Assembly (NCBI GenBank): GCA_041665285.1
Contig: JBAYJC010000006.1
Span: 1 to 64,000, forward strand
Length of the DNA: 64,000 bases
Reading direction: 5' to 3'
Origin: JBAYJC01 sp041665285
GTDB taxonomy: Bacteria > Patescibacteriota > Patescibacteriia > 2-12-FULL-60-25
A model generated the notes under the pieces. It did no database searches. It worked only from the letters and a program-made list of their open reading frames with translations, and had not been told where the DNA came from. Of the stretch, positions 16,834 to 23,610 are shown piece after piece (positions within the stretch are counted from its first letter, which is position 1; each line of letters opens with the position of its first letter). Both the position numbers and the translations under genes were made by a program.

Positions 16834-17402
16834 TTCAAATGCGAGACGCCAAGGGCCGATACGGGGAGACCGTGAACGTCGTAAAGACCATCGTGGTCAC
16901 GGTATTCCTCACCCTCGTCGCCCTCGGCACCATCCGTTCCATCGTCATCGCGCGCTCGCTGAATAAACAGGTCCAGGTTCCGCAGGTTGCCGCCGCTACG
17001 ATCGAAGCTCCCCGGACGTGGGTCGGCCGCACGCTCACAGACGCGGAATACTACGCCATCGCCAGTTCGGACTCATACGGATTGCATGGCGACGCCTACA
17101 CGGTCGTCAAAGGCTCTGTGACGAAATACAGCCGCATCGACTCCTGCCACAACAAGAACGACAAAGGGGAGTGCATCACGGCATCAGGAAAGCCGGTCAA
17201 GCACGGGATCACGGTCGCTTGCCCACACAAGATCAAGCTCGGCACCAAGGTCGCCATCAACGGGAAGATCTACACCTGCGAGGATCGTACAGCTCGTTGG
17301 GTGCAAGCCAAATTCGGGGATACGTTCGACATCTTCGACGATAGCCATTCCGCGGCCGTGAAGTGGGGACGTCAGAATCTCAAAGTCGCCATCATGAACT
17401 AA
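16821..17402 (+). CDS. Membrane-anchored 3D-domain (double-psi beta-barrel) protein
   Basis: 193 residues. A membrane anchor (about residues 21-38, VKTIVVTVFLTLVALGTI) is followed by a linker and a C-terminal 3D-like domain with YTCEDRTARWV, GDTFDIFDD and SAAVKWGRQNLKV. The three conserved aspartates of 3D domains are visible. Such folds occur in peptidoglycan-active proteins (MltA, RlpA-like, resuscitation factors), so a wall-directed role outside the cell is inferred. The cysteines of DSCHNKNDKGEC and CPHK may form disulfides. Placement in the early region is unusual. Confidence 0.7.
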   Translation: MQRVIQMRDAKGRYGETVNVVKTIVVTVFLTLVALGTIRSIVIARSLNKQVQVPQVAAATIEAPRTWVGRTLTDAEYYAIASSDSYGLHGDAYTVVKGSVTKYSRIDSCHNKNDKGECITASGKPVKHGITVACPHKIKLGTKVAINGKIYTCEDRTARWVQAKFGDTFDIFDDSHSAAVKWGRQNLKVAIMN

Positions 17403-17412
17403 CCTCGCTCCT

Positions 17413-17589
17413 ATGAACCAAGACCCAGCTCAACGCCAAGCTCTCCGCACGCTATTCGCCAAACATTCGTACCTCAAAGGTTTCCTAGCCGCGCAGGATG
17501 AAACGATGGACAACGCGCAACAGAAGCGGGCGCAGATCGAGCGAGAGCTCAGGGCGGTAGAACGAGAAATCGAATCGGCGAAGCATTAA
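17413..17589 (+). CDS. Small coiled-coil protein, unknown
   Basis: 58 residues (MNQDPAQRQALRTLFAKHSY...), the last 30 forming a charged amphipathic helix (QQKRAQIERELRAVEREIES). Start context CCTATG, 10 bp after the 3D-domain gene. A hairpin terminator follows. Confidence 0.55.
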   Translation: MNQDPAQRQALRTLFAKHSYLKGFLAAQDETMDNAQQKRAQIERELRAVEREIESAKH

Positions 17590-17599
17590 GTCACAAAAT

Positions 17600-17640
17600 C
17601 TCCCCTCCTACGCCCTCCAGGCATCTGGGAGGGGAGTGCG
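17600..17640 (+). terminator. Hairpin ending the first early cluster
   Basis: Nine-bp perfect stem CTCCCCTCC / GGAGGGGAG (17600-17608, 17628-17636) without a T-run, between the small coiled-coil gene and the replication gene. It may attenuate rather than fully terminate. Confidence 0.45.
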
Positions 17641-17648
17641 GGCACCTT

Positions 17649-18344
17649 ATGCAATCATCATCTAAAAAATCAACGCAATTCGGTGGCTTCTGGATGATTC
17701 CAAAAGCCACGAAGGGTCTCTCACTCGGAGCTCGGTTCGTGTTTGGCATGCTTGTCACGCGTGCGAACGGGGAAAATGAGTGCTGGCCTGGTCAGATCGC
17801 TATCGCTGAAGAAATGGGCGTCAACGTGCGCACCGTTCAACGTATCCTCGACGAGCTTGTTCTCATCGGGATGATTCAGGTTGTCCGAACCGGAAAGTGC
17901 AAGACGAACATGTACCGAATCGTGGGAAATTACTTCGCCACTCAGCCGGTTGAGAAAGTGTCCACAGAGAGTGATACGACAAATTGTCGCATCACTCCAG
18001 AAGAGGAAAAAGAGGCGAGTGATACGACACCGGTGTCGTCCACTGATACGACACCCATGTCGCATCCATATATGAATAAGAACAGTACAAAAAGAACAGT
18101 ATCCCCCTTACCCCCACAAGTGGGGGGATTGGCCAGATCAAAAAAACTGAACCCGAGGGCCATGGGCACAAACCCAAGAGCGCTCAATCCGAACTACAAG
18201 CCCGCGCAAGCAAAGAAAAAACCTTACATCGACGGGGATCCTGCCTTCCATGACGATGCCACGGACTCATGGCGGGTCAAGATTCACACGGGGGAGTGGA
18301 AAGAATACGCCGGCAACGTCAAGGAAAAACTGGAGTGGAGATGA
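17649..18344 (+). CDS. Phage replication protein with winged HTH domain
   Basis: 231 residues. The N-terminal HTH_36-type domain (GGFWMIPKATKGLSLGARFVF, then CWPGQIAIAEEMGVNVRTVQRILDEL) matches the DNA-binding part of many phage and plasmid replication initiators. The centre (about residues 105-140) is low complexity, SDTT and TDTTP repeats, because the DNA there holds three palindromic repeats. The tail is basic and ends DSWRVKIHTGEWKEYAG. By analogy with lambda O it may bind an origin inside its own gene (inference). Confidence 0.7.
   Translation: MQSSSKKSTQFGGFWMIPKATKGLSLGARFVFGMLVTRANGENECWPGQIAIAEEMGVNVRTVQRILDELVLIGMIQVVRTGKCKTNMYRIVGNYFATQPVEKVSTESDTTNCRITPEEEKEASDTTPVSSTDTTPMSHPYMNKNSTKRTVSPLPPQVGGLARSKKLNPRAMGTNPRALNPNYKPAQAKKKPYIDGDPAFHDDATDSWRVKIHTGEWKEYAGNVKEKLEWR
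17971..18067. repeat. Three 25-bp palindromic repeats, candidate phage origin or operator
   Basis: Copies at 17971-17995, 18019-18043 and 18043-18067 follow (G/C)TGATACGACA-N5-TGTCG-N-(A/C)TCC/AC. Each is close to a perfect inverted repeat; the second is palindromic over almost its whole length (TACGACACCGGTGTCGT). Start-to-start distances are 48 and 24 bp, so all lie in register. The repeats fall in the low-complexity middle of the replication gene, as iterons do in lambda O and similar genes. Confidence 0.7.
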
Positions 18345-18529
18345 GGTATATGAGTCAGTACACGGCAGACATGCGCGAGAAGGTGATCCGAGCCATCCGA
18401 GCCGCACTCGCCTCAAATCCTCACTTCCTGGAGACGGGCGTCGCGGCGAAGATCATGGCGAAATACCTCATCACGCCAGACGAGATCACGAAGGAACCAC
18501 CTGGAGCGCTCGCCCTCTTTCCGCCCTGA
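18341..18529 (+). CDS. Small helical phage protein, unknown
   Basis: 62 residues (MRYMSQYTADMREKVIRAIR...). Its ATG overlaps the TGA of the replication gene (ATGA), a typical translational coupling. It could be a replication accessory from its position; no family recognised. Confidence 0.55.
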   Translation: MRYMSQYTADMREKVIRAIRAALASNPHFLETGVAAKIMAKYLITPDEITKEPPGALALFPP

Positions 18530-18981
18530 TACACCGAACGGTGTTGCGCACTAGCCTGCGCACAGTACGGATCACGACGCGACTCTCTGGATGGATCGAA
18601 AGATGGGCGGGGGAGGAAGACAGCCGTCAACCTCGCCTCTCCCACCTATCCCAAGCGCCCTGCGAAGGCGAAGTCCGAGCAATCGGCTAGCCCAGCGGAT
18701 CAAGAGCGATGGGATGGGTGGGGGAAAGCCCGAGACGGCTCTCGCTGGTGAGGCGGCATGGCGGCGGTACCACAAGCATGGGCGCCGTCACCTGCCTCGC
18801 CAGCGGGAATGAGCACACTCGCACCTCATTTCGTACGCTCACAACACGAACAGGGCGAAAGGCAAGACGGGAACTCTTGCCGTTCGCCTCCGGTCTGAGA
18901 GCCAACCATTGCGCAAGCGGTGGAAGGACGACAAGCCTCTCAGGTCGAAGGCGGAAATAACCGCGCTCATTCGTTTCTTTT
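18530..18981 (+). other. 452 bp without a convincing gene, possibly decayed coding DNA
   Basis: Protein-like segments appear in different frames without proper starts: frame of 18530-18751 ends ERWDGWGKARDGSRW; the frame of 18591-18812 ends EAAWRRYHKHGRRH and continues after a TGA as a plausible stretch up to about 19020. This pattern suggests one or two frameshifted genes or very small overlapping genes. Nothing can be assigned. Confidence 0.4.
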
Positions 18982-19206
18982 ATGCCGAAGTTTCACGTCC
19001 ATGCTCGTGTTTCTTGGCTCTGCCGACCTAAAGAAGGCAAGCCGTTTGTTTGCAAAGGGGAGATCGTTAAAATTAAGCCCGTCCTATTTGGCGGTAAGCT
19101 CAAAGCCGTGGGTGCGTTGGTCAAGGTGTCGTCCAAGGCATACCTCCAGACCCACAAACGAAAAACAGCACTCATCCGTACCAGTAGATTGACGCTTGTC
19201 GCTTAG
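18982..19206 (+). CDS. Small basic phage protein, unknown
   Basis: 74 residues, strongly basic and beta-rich (GEIVKIKPVLFGGKLKAVGALVKV), start context TTTATG. The lysine pattern would suit nucleic-acid binding, but no family is recognised. Confidence 0.55.
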   Translation: MPKFHVHARVSWLCRPKEGKPFVCKGEIVKIKPVLFGGKLKAVGALVKVSSKAYLQTHKRKTALIRTSRLTLVA

Positions 19207-19212
19207 GCGATC

Positions 19213-19575
19213 ATGTCAGCGTCGAAGGAGCTCGGCCGTGTGCTTGCGGTCATAGTCGTCGGGGAGCGGCGAGCACTCCTAGCTTTTCGACGCCGTGGCG
19301 TGCCCGTCGACTTCAATGCAGACGGATTCGAGGAGTGGGCCGGCGCGGTTGGTTGGACGGTCCAGATCGCCGGCCAGAGGGATGAGGAGCTCCTGCGCAA
19401 CCTGAGCGACGCGTACGAGAAGTACGTCGAGTATCAGAAGCAGGAATGCTACCTCATGGCGGACGAGTGGCTTACCAAAGCCGATCGTCTCGTCAAAGCT
19501 CTCATGATGAATTCAGTGACATCATCGGAGAATACGGGCTCTATACAGGAGCTCAACAAATCAAAACAAAAATAG
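19213..19575 (+). CDS. Phage protein, unknown
   Basis: 120 residues; N-terminal beta-rich half (ALLAFRRRGVPVDFNADGFEEWAG) and a helical C-terminal half (NLSDAYEKYVEYQKQECYL). It starts 6 bp after the preceding small gene. Not recognised. Confidence 0.55.
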   Translation: MSASKELGRVLAVIVVGERRALLAFRRRGVPVDFNADGFEEWAGAVGWTVQIAGQRDEELLRNLSDAYEKYVEYQKQECYLMADEWLTKADRLVKALMMNSVTSSENTGSIQELNKSKQK

Positions 19576-19597
19576 CATTAATTTATCAATCAAACGT

Positions 19598-19810
19598 ATG
19601 CCAGAACAACTTGAAATCAACGCAGGTAGAATCGTCGAGGAGCCAATCCGCAAACTCCTACGCAAAATTAATCAAGCGGTGGAATTGGCCGCTGAAATTT
19701 GGCCAGAGCCACCACAAGCGGCAGGAATGCCGGATCCGTGGACCATGAATCTATCCGAAATCGTAAACGCACGGATCACGCTCAAGCGGTATCAGCCGCG
19801 GAAGCAATAG
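19598..19810 (+). CDS. Small phage protein, unknown
   Basis: 70 residues, acidic N-terminal helix and a C-terminal basic end (ITLKRYQPRKQ); start context CGTATG. Last ORF before the structured RNA region. Confidence 0.5.
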   Translation: MPEQLEINAGRIVEEPIRKLLRKINQAVELAAEIWPEPPQAAGMPDPWTMNLSEIVNARITLKRYQPRKQ

Positions 19811-19817
19811 CAGTAGG

Positions 19818-20165
19818 GCGACGCAAGTCGCTGTGAGGTGGTGATGTCGGACTGTGAGCCGAAGGGTATGGGTGAAAAACCCATTAGGGCTTCTAAGAAC
19901 CCCCAGAAACGAGTGGGCCGCCAAACTGGAACTTGGATATATTTCCAAACGAATCGCGACTCGCTACAAGTCAAACCTTGTTCATCACCTCTTCACAGCG
20001 ACCTACGTCGCAATCACGTGCAGAACAGCGTAGGGAAGCGGTCGCCCCGAATGCGTGGGCTAAGGCCTAAACCAGCCTACAAATACCGTGTCTCCTGTGT
20101 GGTGCAAATCCACTACTGCACAACCTACAAACCAAGGGAGGGGGCAATCTGTCCCCACCCTTCGC
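19818..20165 (+). ncRNA. Candidate structured RNA in the phage early region
   Basis: A very long helix pairs 19818-19846 with 19983-20011 (29 positions, only three mismatches and one G-U). Inside it lies a hairpin ATGGGT-GAAAA-ACCCAT (19868-19884) within a larger GAGCC...GGGCTT stem. Further hairpins follow: GTGG-TGCAAAT-CCAC near 20099-20113 and AAGGGAGGGGG paired with CCCCACCCTT near 20134-20161, just before the Shine-Dalgarno of the next gene. No ORF explains the pairing. It may be a free RNA or a leader of the 20183 gene; it matches no RNA family I know. Confidence 0.55.
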
Positions 20166-20182
20166 GGATCAAGGAGGTCACC

Positions 20183-20377
20183 ATGTACATGTTCTTGCAG
20201 ACGGGGGTCAAGGTTAAGCTCCTCAATGTGGTGTTTTGCCGCGAGACGTACGACGGTATCTGTATGCTCGCGCCGCTCAACCCCAACTTCACCTTCGAGA
20301 CGGAACGTCACGGCACTGTGAAGCTGTACCAGCTCTCGCTTCGCTGGACGGACTTGCTCGACATCAACCCGCACTAG
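20183..20377 (+). CDS. Small phage protein with strong Shine-Dalgarno, unknown
   Basis: 64 residues, beta-rich. The start ATG 20183 is set by AAGGAGG at 20171-20177, one of the few true ribosome-binding sites in the window; the longer frame from 19838 runs through the structured RNA and is rejected. Coupled with the next small gene. Confidence 0.65.
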   Translation: MYMFLQTGVKVKLLNVVFCRETYDGICMLAPLNPNFTFETERHGTVKLYQLSLRWTDLLDINPH

Positions 20378-20386
20378 GAGGACGGC

Positions 20387-20620
20387 ATGATCACGCTTCG
20401 CACGAAGAAGGGAATCCTCACATTCCCGCTGGACAAGGACGGGGTCGCGATTCTGCGGCTCCTCAAGCACCACGCTCCGTTCCTGGAGCTCGTGGGCAAG
20501 GCGGACACCAACACCATCCGCCTCGTTTACCTGGGCGAGATCGAGCTCCCCCACGGGGAAGCTCCTGCGCCTCCCAACGCGGATCGCGCACAGCTCGCCA
20601 AGCTCGGCGGGACGTCGTAA
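20387..20620 (+). CDS. Small phage protein with Shine-Dalgarno, unknown
   Basis: 77 residues (MITLRTKKGILTFPLDKDG...), preceded by AGGAGG 5 bp before ATG. Like its neighbour it uses a classical ribosome-binding site, which may mean the two genes came together from another source or need strong expression. Two hairpins follow (20624-20643 and 20678-20702). Confidence 0.6.
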   Translation: MITLRTKKGILTFPLDKDGVAILRLLKHHAPFLELVGKADTNTIRLVYLGEIELPHGEAPAPPNADRAQLAKLGGTS

Positions 20621-20677
20621 CCACCGCCCTCTACCATAAGGGCGAAACGGAAGGCACGGGTGACCGCGTAAAAGGTT

Positions 20678-20702
20678 TGGCCATTCCTTCTCAAAATGGC
20701 CA
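20678..20702 (+). terminator. Hairpin before the glutaredoxin gene
   Basis: Stem TGGCCATT / AATGGCCA with a 9-nt loop followed by CCTTCTCTC, 14 bp before the glutaredoxin ATG. Without a T-run it may be regulatory rather than a terminator. Confidence 0.35.
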
Positions 20703-20715
20703 CCTTCTCTCACTT

Positions 20716-21015
20716 ATGAACATCAAAATCTATACAGCGCCAGGATGTAAGCATTGCCACGAGCTCCGCTTGTTTCTCAAGAGCCGAGGACTGCGCTTTT
20801 TCGAGCTCAGCACGAATCAACTCAAAAACGCCAAGGAGGCGGTCAGAATATCCGGACAGATGGGCGTGCCCGTGATCGACATCAACGGGCAGATTATCGT
20901 GGGATGGAATCAGGCGGTTTTGGACAAGGCGATCAGCTTGGGGAGGCACCCGATCATGAACGGTGCGCTGGATGAATTGGCGGATAAGGAATTCGGAGAT
21001 GGAAAGAATTCGTAA
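20716..21015 (+). CDS. Glutaredoxin/NrdH-like thiol-disulfide protein
   Basis: 99 residues. The CxxC active site CKHC is at residues 11-14 and the cis-proline loop reads GQMGVPVIDINGQIIVGW, as in glutaredoxins and NrdH. Phages often carry such proteins to feed electrons to ribonucleotide reductase; no reductase gene is present here, so a host or other target is implied. It abuts the HAD gene. Confidence 0.82.
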   Translation: MNIKIYTAPGCKHCHELRLFLKSRGLRFFELSTNQLKNAKEAVRISGQMGVPVIDINGQIIVGWNQAVLDKAISLGRHPIMNGALDELADKEFGDGKNS

Positions 21016-21021
21016 ATGGCT

Positions 21022-21453
21022 ATGAAAGTCCTTTTTCTTGACATTGATGGCGTCGTGAATTGTAAAACAACGACACAGCGCCATCGTGGATATATCGGCA
21101 TTGATCCCTACATGGCGTTTCTGGTGGGGAGAATTGTCGAAGCAACTGATGCAAAGGTCGTCCTCTCTTCAAGCTGGCGATATTTCGAGGATGGCCGTGC
21201 AGAGGTAGAGCGGCAGGTGGTGAAATGCATCGATGTGACGCCAAATCTTCCGATTTCTGGCGGAGTCGAAGCGTGCGAACGCGGGAATGAGATTCAAGCG
21301 TGGCTCACAGAACATCCAGAGGTCGAACGCTACGCAATCCTCGACGATGACAGCGACTTTCTGCCAGATCAGCCGCTTTTCAAGACCTCCTGGGAGACGG
21401 GGCTGACGGAGGAGATTGCGGGAAGGGTTATTCAATTTCTAAACGTAAAATAG
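21022..21453 (+). CDS. HAD-superfamily phosphatase, HAD_SAK-like
   Basis: About 143 residues. Motif I is LFLDIDGVV (catalytic D7, D9), motif II SSSWR, and motif IV DDDSDF. The compact form without a cap resembles the HAD domains of 'Swiss army knife' RNA-repair proteins. With rtcB three genes downstream, removal of RNA-end phosphates is an attractive idea (inference). ATG 21022 (context GCTATG) is preferred over ATG 21016. Confidence 0.75.
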   Translation: MKVLFLDIDGVVNCKTTTQRHRGYIGIDPYMAFLVGRIVEATDAKVVLSSSWRYFEDGRAEVERQVVKCIDVTPNLPISGGVEACERGNEIQAWLTEHPEVERYAILDDDSDFLPDQPLFKTSWETGLTEEIAGRVIQFLNVK

Positions 21454-21455
21454 CT

Positions 21456-21617
21456 ATGTGGTTCAAATATGTGTTGATTGTATTTTGGATAATCGGTGCG
21501 ATCGGCACCATCAGCATGATAGGCGATGAGCGCAAGCCAATAACAAAGGGAATGGCTATCGCTACGGTAGCGGTGACCGTTGCTATGATTTTTGGAATCA
21601 TCAATTACTGGAAATAA
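21456..21617 (+). CDS. Small two-helix membrane protein
   Basis: 53 residues (MWFKYVLIVFWIIGAIGTIS...). Two hydrophobic helices (about 4-22 and 33-50) are separated by a charged turn (GDERKPITKG). It starts 2 bp after the HAD gene with context GCTATG. Function unknown; it resembles small phage inner-membrane proteins. Confidence 0.55.
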   Translation: MWFKYVLIVFWIIGAIGTISMIGDERKPITKGMAIATVAVTVAMIFGIINYWK

Positions 21618-21618
21618 T

Positions 21619-21876
21619 ATGCCCATGATTTACATGCCGAGCACCACGGCCAACCTCAAAGAGATGGTGACGCAAGAGGATAGTGTCCTTGCCGCATTTA
21701 TGAAGCGCGTGTGGCAGGCGCGCATCTTTGGGCAAAAAGCGTCTATGCTCCCCGCGAAGATGCGCACGAAGGCGATAAACGGGCAGGTACGGCTCGATGT
21801 GGCAGAGGCGCCGGAACCGACGGCGGAGGACGTGGCGAAATTCAGGGAGGAGCTTAAGAAGATGGGGGAGAAATGA
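21619..21876 (+). CDS. Small phage protein, unknown
   Basis: 85 residues with a helical, charged C-terminus (AEDVAKFREELKKMGEK). Its stop is next to the rtcB start, so it is probably translated together with rtcB. Not recognised. Confidence 0.55.
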   Translation: MPMIYMPSTTANLKEMVTQEDSVLAAFMKRVWQARIFGQKASMLPAKMRTKAINGQVRLDVAEAPEPTAEDVAKFREELKKMGEK

Positions 21877-21877
21877 T

Positions 21878-23125
21878 ATGCAACAAGTTATCTCAACCGA
21901 AAAAATCCCTATTAAGGTCTGGCTTGATGAAGCAGAACCAGGCGCGATGGACCAAATAAAGCACATCGCGAATCTTCCATTCGCTTTCCACCACGTCGCC
22001 ATCATGCCCGACACACATCAGGGCTATGGGATGCCGATCGGTGGTATCCTTGCGACGGAAGGCGTTGTAATTCCGAATGCTGTCGGTGTTGATATTGGAT
22101 GTGGAATGTGCGCGGTCAAGACAAACATCACCGACATCACAAAGGATAAGGTCAAGGCGATTCTAGGATGCATCCGTGCGCTCGTACCCGTTGGCTTTGA
22201 GCATCACAAAGAAAAGCAGGACGAGATGCTCATGCCAAGGGCTGATACTGTAAGTGGACTCAATAATGCAACGCCAGACATAACAAGGTATCCAGTGATC
22301 CATAATGAATATAATTCAGCTCTCAAACAGCTCGGCACGCTTGGCGGTGGTAATCATTTCATCGAATTGCAAAAAGGGAGTGACGGTTTCGTATGGATCA
22401 TGATCCATTCTGGCTCGCGTAACCTTGGAAAGAAGGTCGCGGATCATTACAACAAGCTCGCCGTTGAGCTGAACGAACAATGGCATACCTCTGTACCGAA
22501 GTCATGGGAATTGGCGTTTTTACCGCTTGATAGCGAAGAAGGCGTCGCGTACATGCGTGAGATGCAATACTGCGTAGACTTCGCGCTTGCCAACCGCAAG
22601 CTCATGATGGAACGGTGCAAGCAAGCGATAAGAGAGGTAATCCCGTTGCATCCGTCTATATCCAATCCAGGTGGATTAAGCACATCAGATCTTCGTGAAA
22701 CATCTTTTGACCCGATGATTAACATTGCCCACAACTATGCACGTTTGGAAAACCATTTTGGAAAGAATGTTCTGGTGCATCGAAAAGGGGCTACATCGGC
22801 TAGACAGGGGGAGACGGGACTTATTCCGGGGTCCATGGGGTCGAAGTCATTTGTGGTGGTGGGTAAGGGTAATCCTGAATCCTTTACGTCTTGCTCTCAT
22901 GGCGCTGGGAGACGCCTTGGTCGCAAAGATGCGTGTAGAAAACTCAACCTTGAGGAACAGAAAGCTTTGATGGACGCACAGGGCATTATTCATGGTATGC
23001 GTAATCAAGACGATCTGGAAGAGGCTCCGGGAGCGTATAAACCGATTGAGGAGGTAATGGCGTTTCAAAAGGACTTGGTGGACATCGTCGTCGAATTATC
23101 GCCGCTTGGCGTTGTGAAAGGATGA
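21878..23125 (+). CDS. rtcB: RNA-splicing ligase RtcB
   Basis: GTP- and Mn-dependent ligase joining RNA 3'-phosphate or 2',3'-cyclic phosphate to 5'-OH ends. 415 residues. Metal-binding GVDIGCGM (D72, C75), GGGNHFIE and HSGSRNLGKK, plus SCSHGAGRRLGR with the guanylylated histidine, are intact, so it should be active. A phage copy can reseal tRNAs cut by host anticodon nucleases. The start at 21878 (context ATATG) avoids a long Arg-rich upstream reading. Confidence 0.95.
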   Translation: MQQVISTEKIPIKVWLDEAEPGAMDQIKHIANLPFAFHHVAIMPDTHQGYGMPIGGILATEGVVIPNAVGVDIGCGMCAVKTNITDITKDKVKAILGCIRALVPVGFEHHKEKQDEMLMPRADTVSGLNNATPDITRYPVIHNEYNSALKQLGTLGGGNHFIELQKGSDGFVWIMIHSGSRNLGKKVADHYNKLAVELNEQWHTSVPKSWELAFLPLDSEEGVAYMREMQYCVDFALANRKLMMERCKQAIREVIPLHPSISNPGGLSTSDLRETSFDPMINIAHNYARLENHFGKNVLVHRKGATSARQGETGLIPGSMGSKSFVVVGKGNPESFTSCSHGAGRRLGRKDACRKLNLEEQKALMDAQGIIHGMRNQDDLEEAPGAYKPIEEVMAFQKDLVDIVVELSPLGVVKG

Positions 23126-23172
23126 TATGACCACTCTAACCGTAGGAGGGCTGATTGAAAAACGATTTTGAT

Positions 23173-23610
23173 ATGGCCCGCCCAAAGAATTCCTCAAAAT
23201 ATAAGCCGGAGATGGACTCCATCGCCGAGGAGTTTCTTGCGTCTGGATACAGCTTGGAGGCTCTGTGCGGCCATTTATTGATCGACCGCGATACGTTGTA
23301 CGAATGGACAAAAAAGGACGGAGAATACTACAAGGGGAGTTTTTCCGAAGCCGTAAAAAGGGGACTCGATCGTGGACGTTATTTTTGGGAGCGAATCGGC
23401 ATCGAAATGTCGACCATGAACAGCCGCAAGCGCCCAGGCAATTTCGTGACGTGGATCTTCAACATGAAGAACCGATACGGCTGGACGGATGCCATCAAGG
23501 TGAAGGAAGAGGTGACGGTCACGAACTTTGCGGATTACGTCAACCAAGCCTATGCCGAAGCCGCAAAAGAAAATCACAAACATCGAGCGCCTCCAAAAAA
23601 GTCCCGTTGA
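23173..23610 (+). CDS. Terminase small subunit
   Basis: 145 residues. Near the N-terminus an HTH (GYSLEALCGHLLIDRDTLYEW) recognises packaging sites in this family; then FSEAVKRGLDRG and the nearly invariant-looking NFVTWIFNMKNRYGW. The start may be ATG 23173 (MARPKNSS, context ATATG) or TTG 23155 with GGAGGG before it. It overlaps the large subunit by 59 bp. Confidence 0.8.
   Translation: MARPKNSSKYKPEMDSIAEEFLASGYSLEALCGHLLIDRDTLYEWTKKDGEYYKGSFSEAVKRGLDRGRYFWERIGIEMSTMNSRKRPGNFVTWIFNMKNRYGWTDAIKVKEEVTVTNFADYVNQAYAEAAKENHKHRAPPKKSR

Noticed and set aside
18530..18960. TGA read as glycine, as in some CPR lineages
   Set aside because: TGA is the natural stop of certain genes (mnmA, rtcB, terminase region, second GT4), and other genes contain no in-frame TGA.
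19855..19893. Group II intron domain V-like hairpin
   Set aside because: Bulge sizes and the catalytic triad region do not match, and no other intron domains or reverse transcriptase are present.
20088..20125. tRNA T-arm-like hairpin GTGG-TGCAAAT-CCAC
   Set aside because: No acceptor, D or anticodon arms in the right places; kept only as part of the RNA candidate.
19838..20182. Upstream extension of the 20183 ORF
   Set aside because: It runs through paired RNA arms and ignores the strong AAGGAGG directly before ATG 20183.
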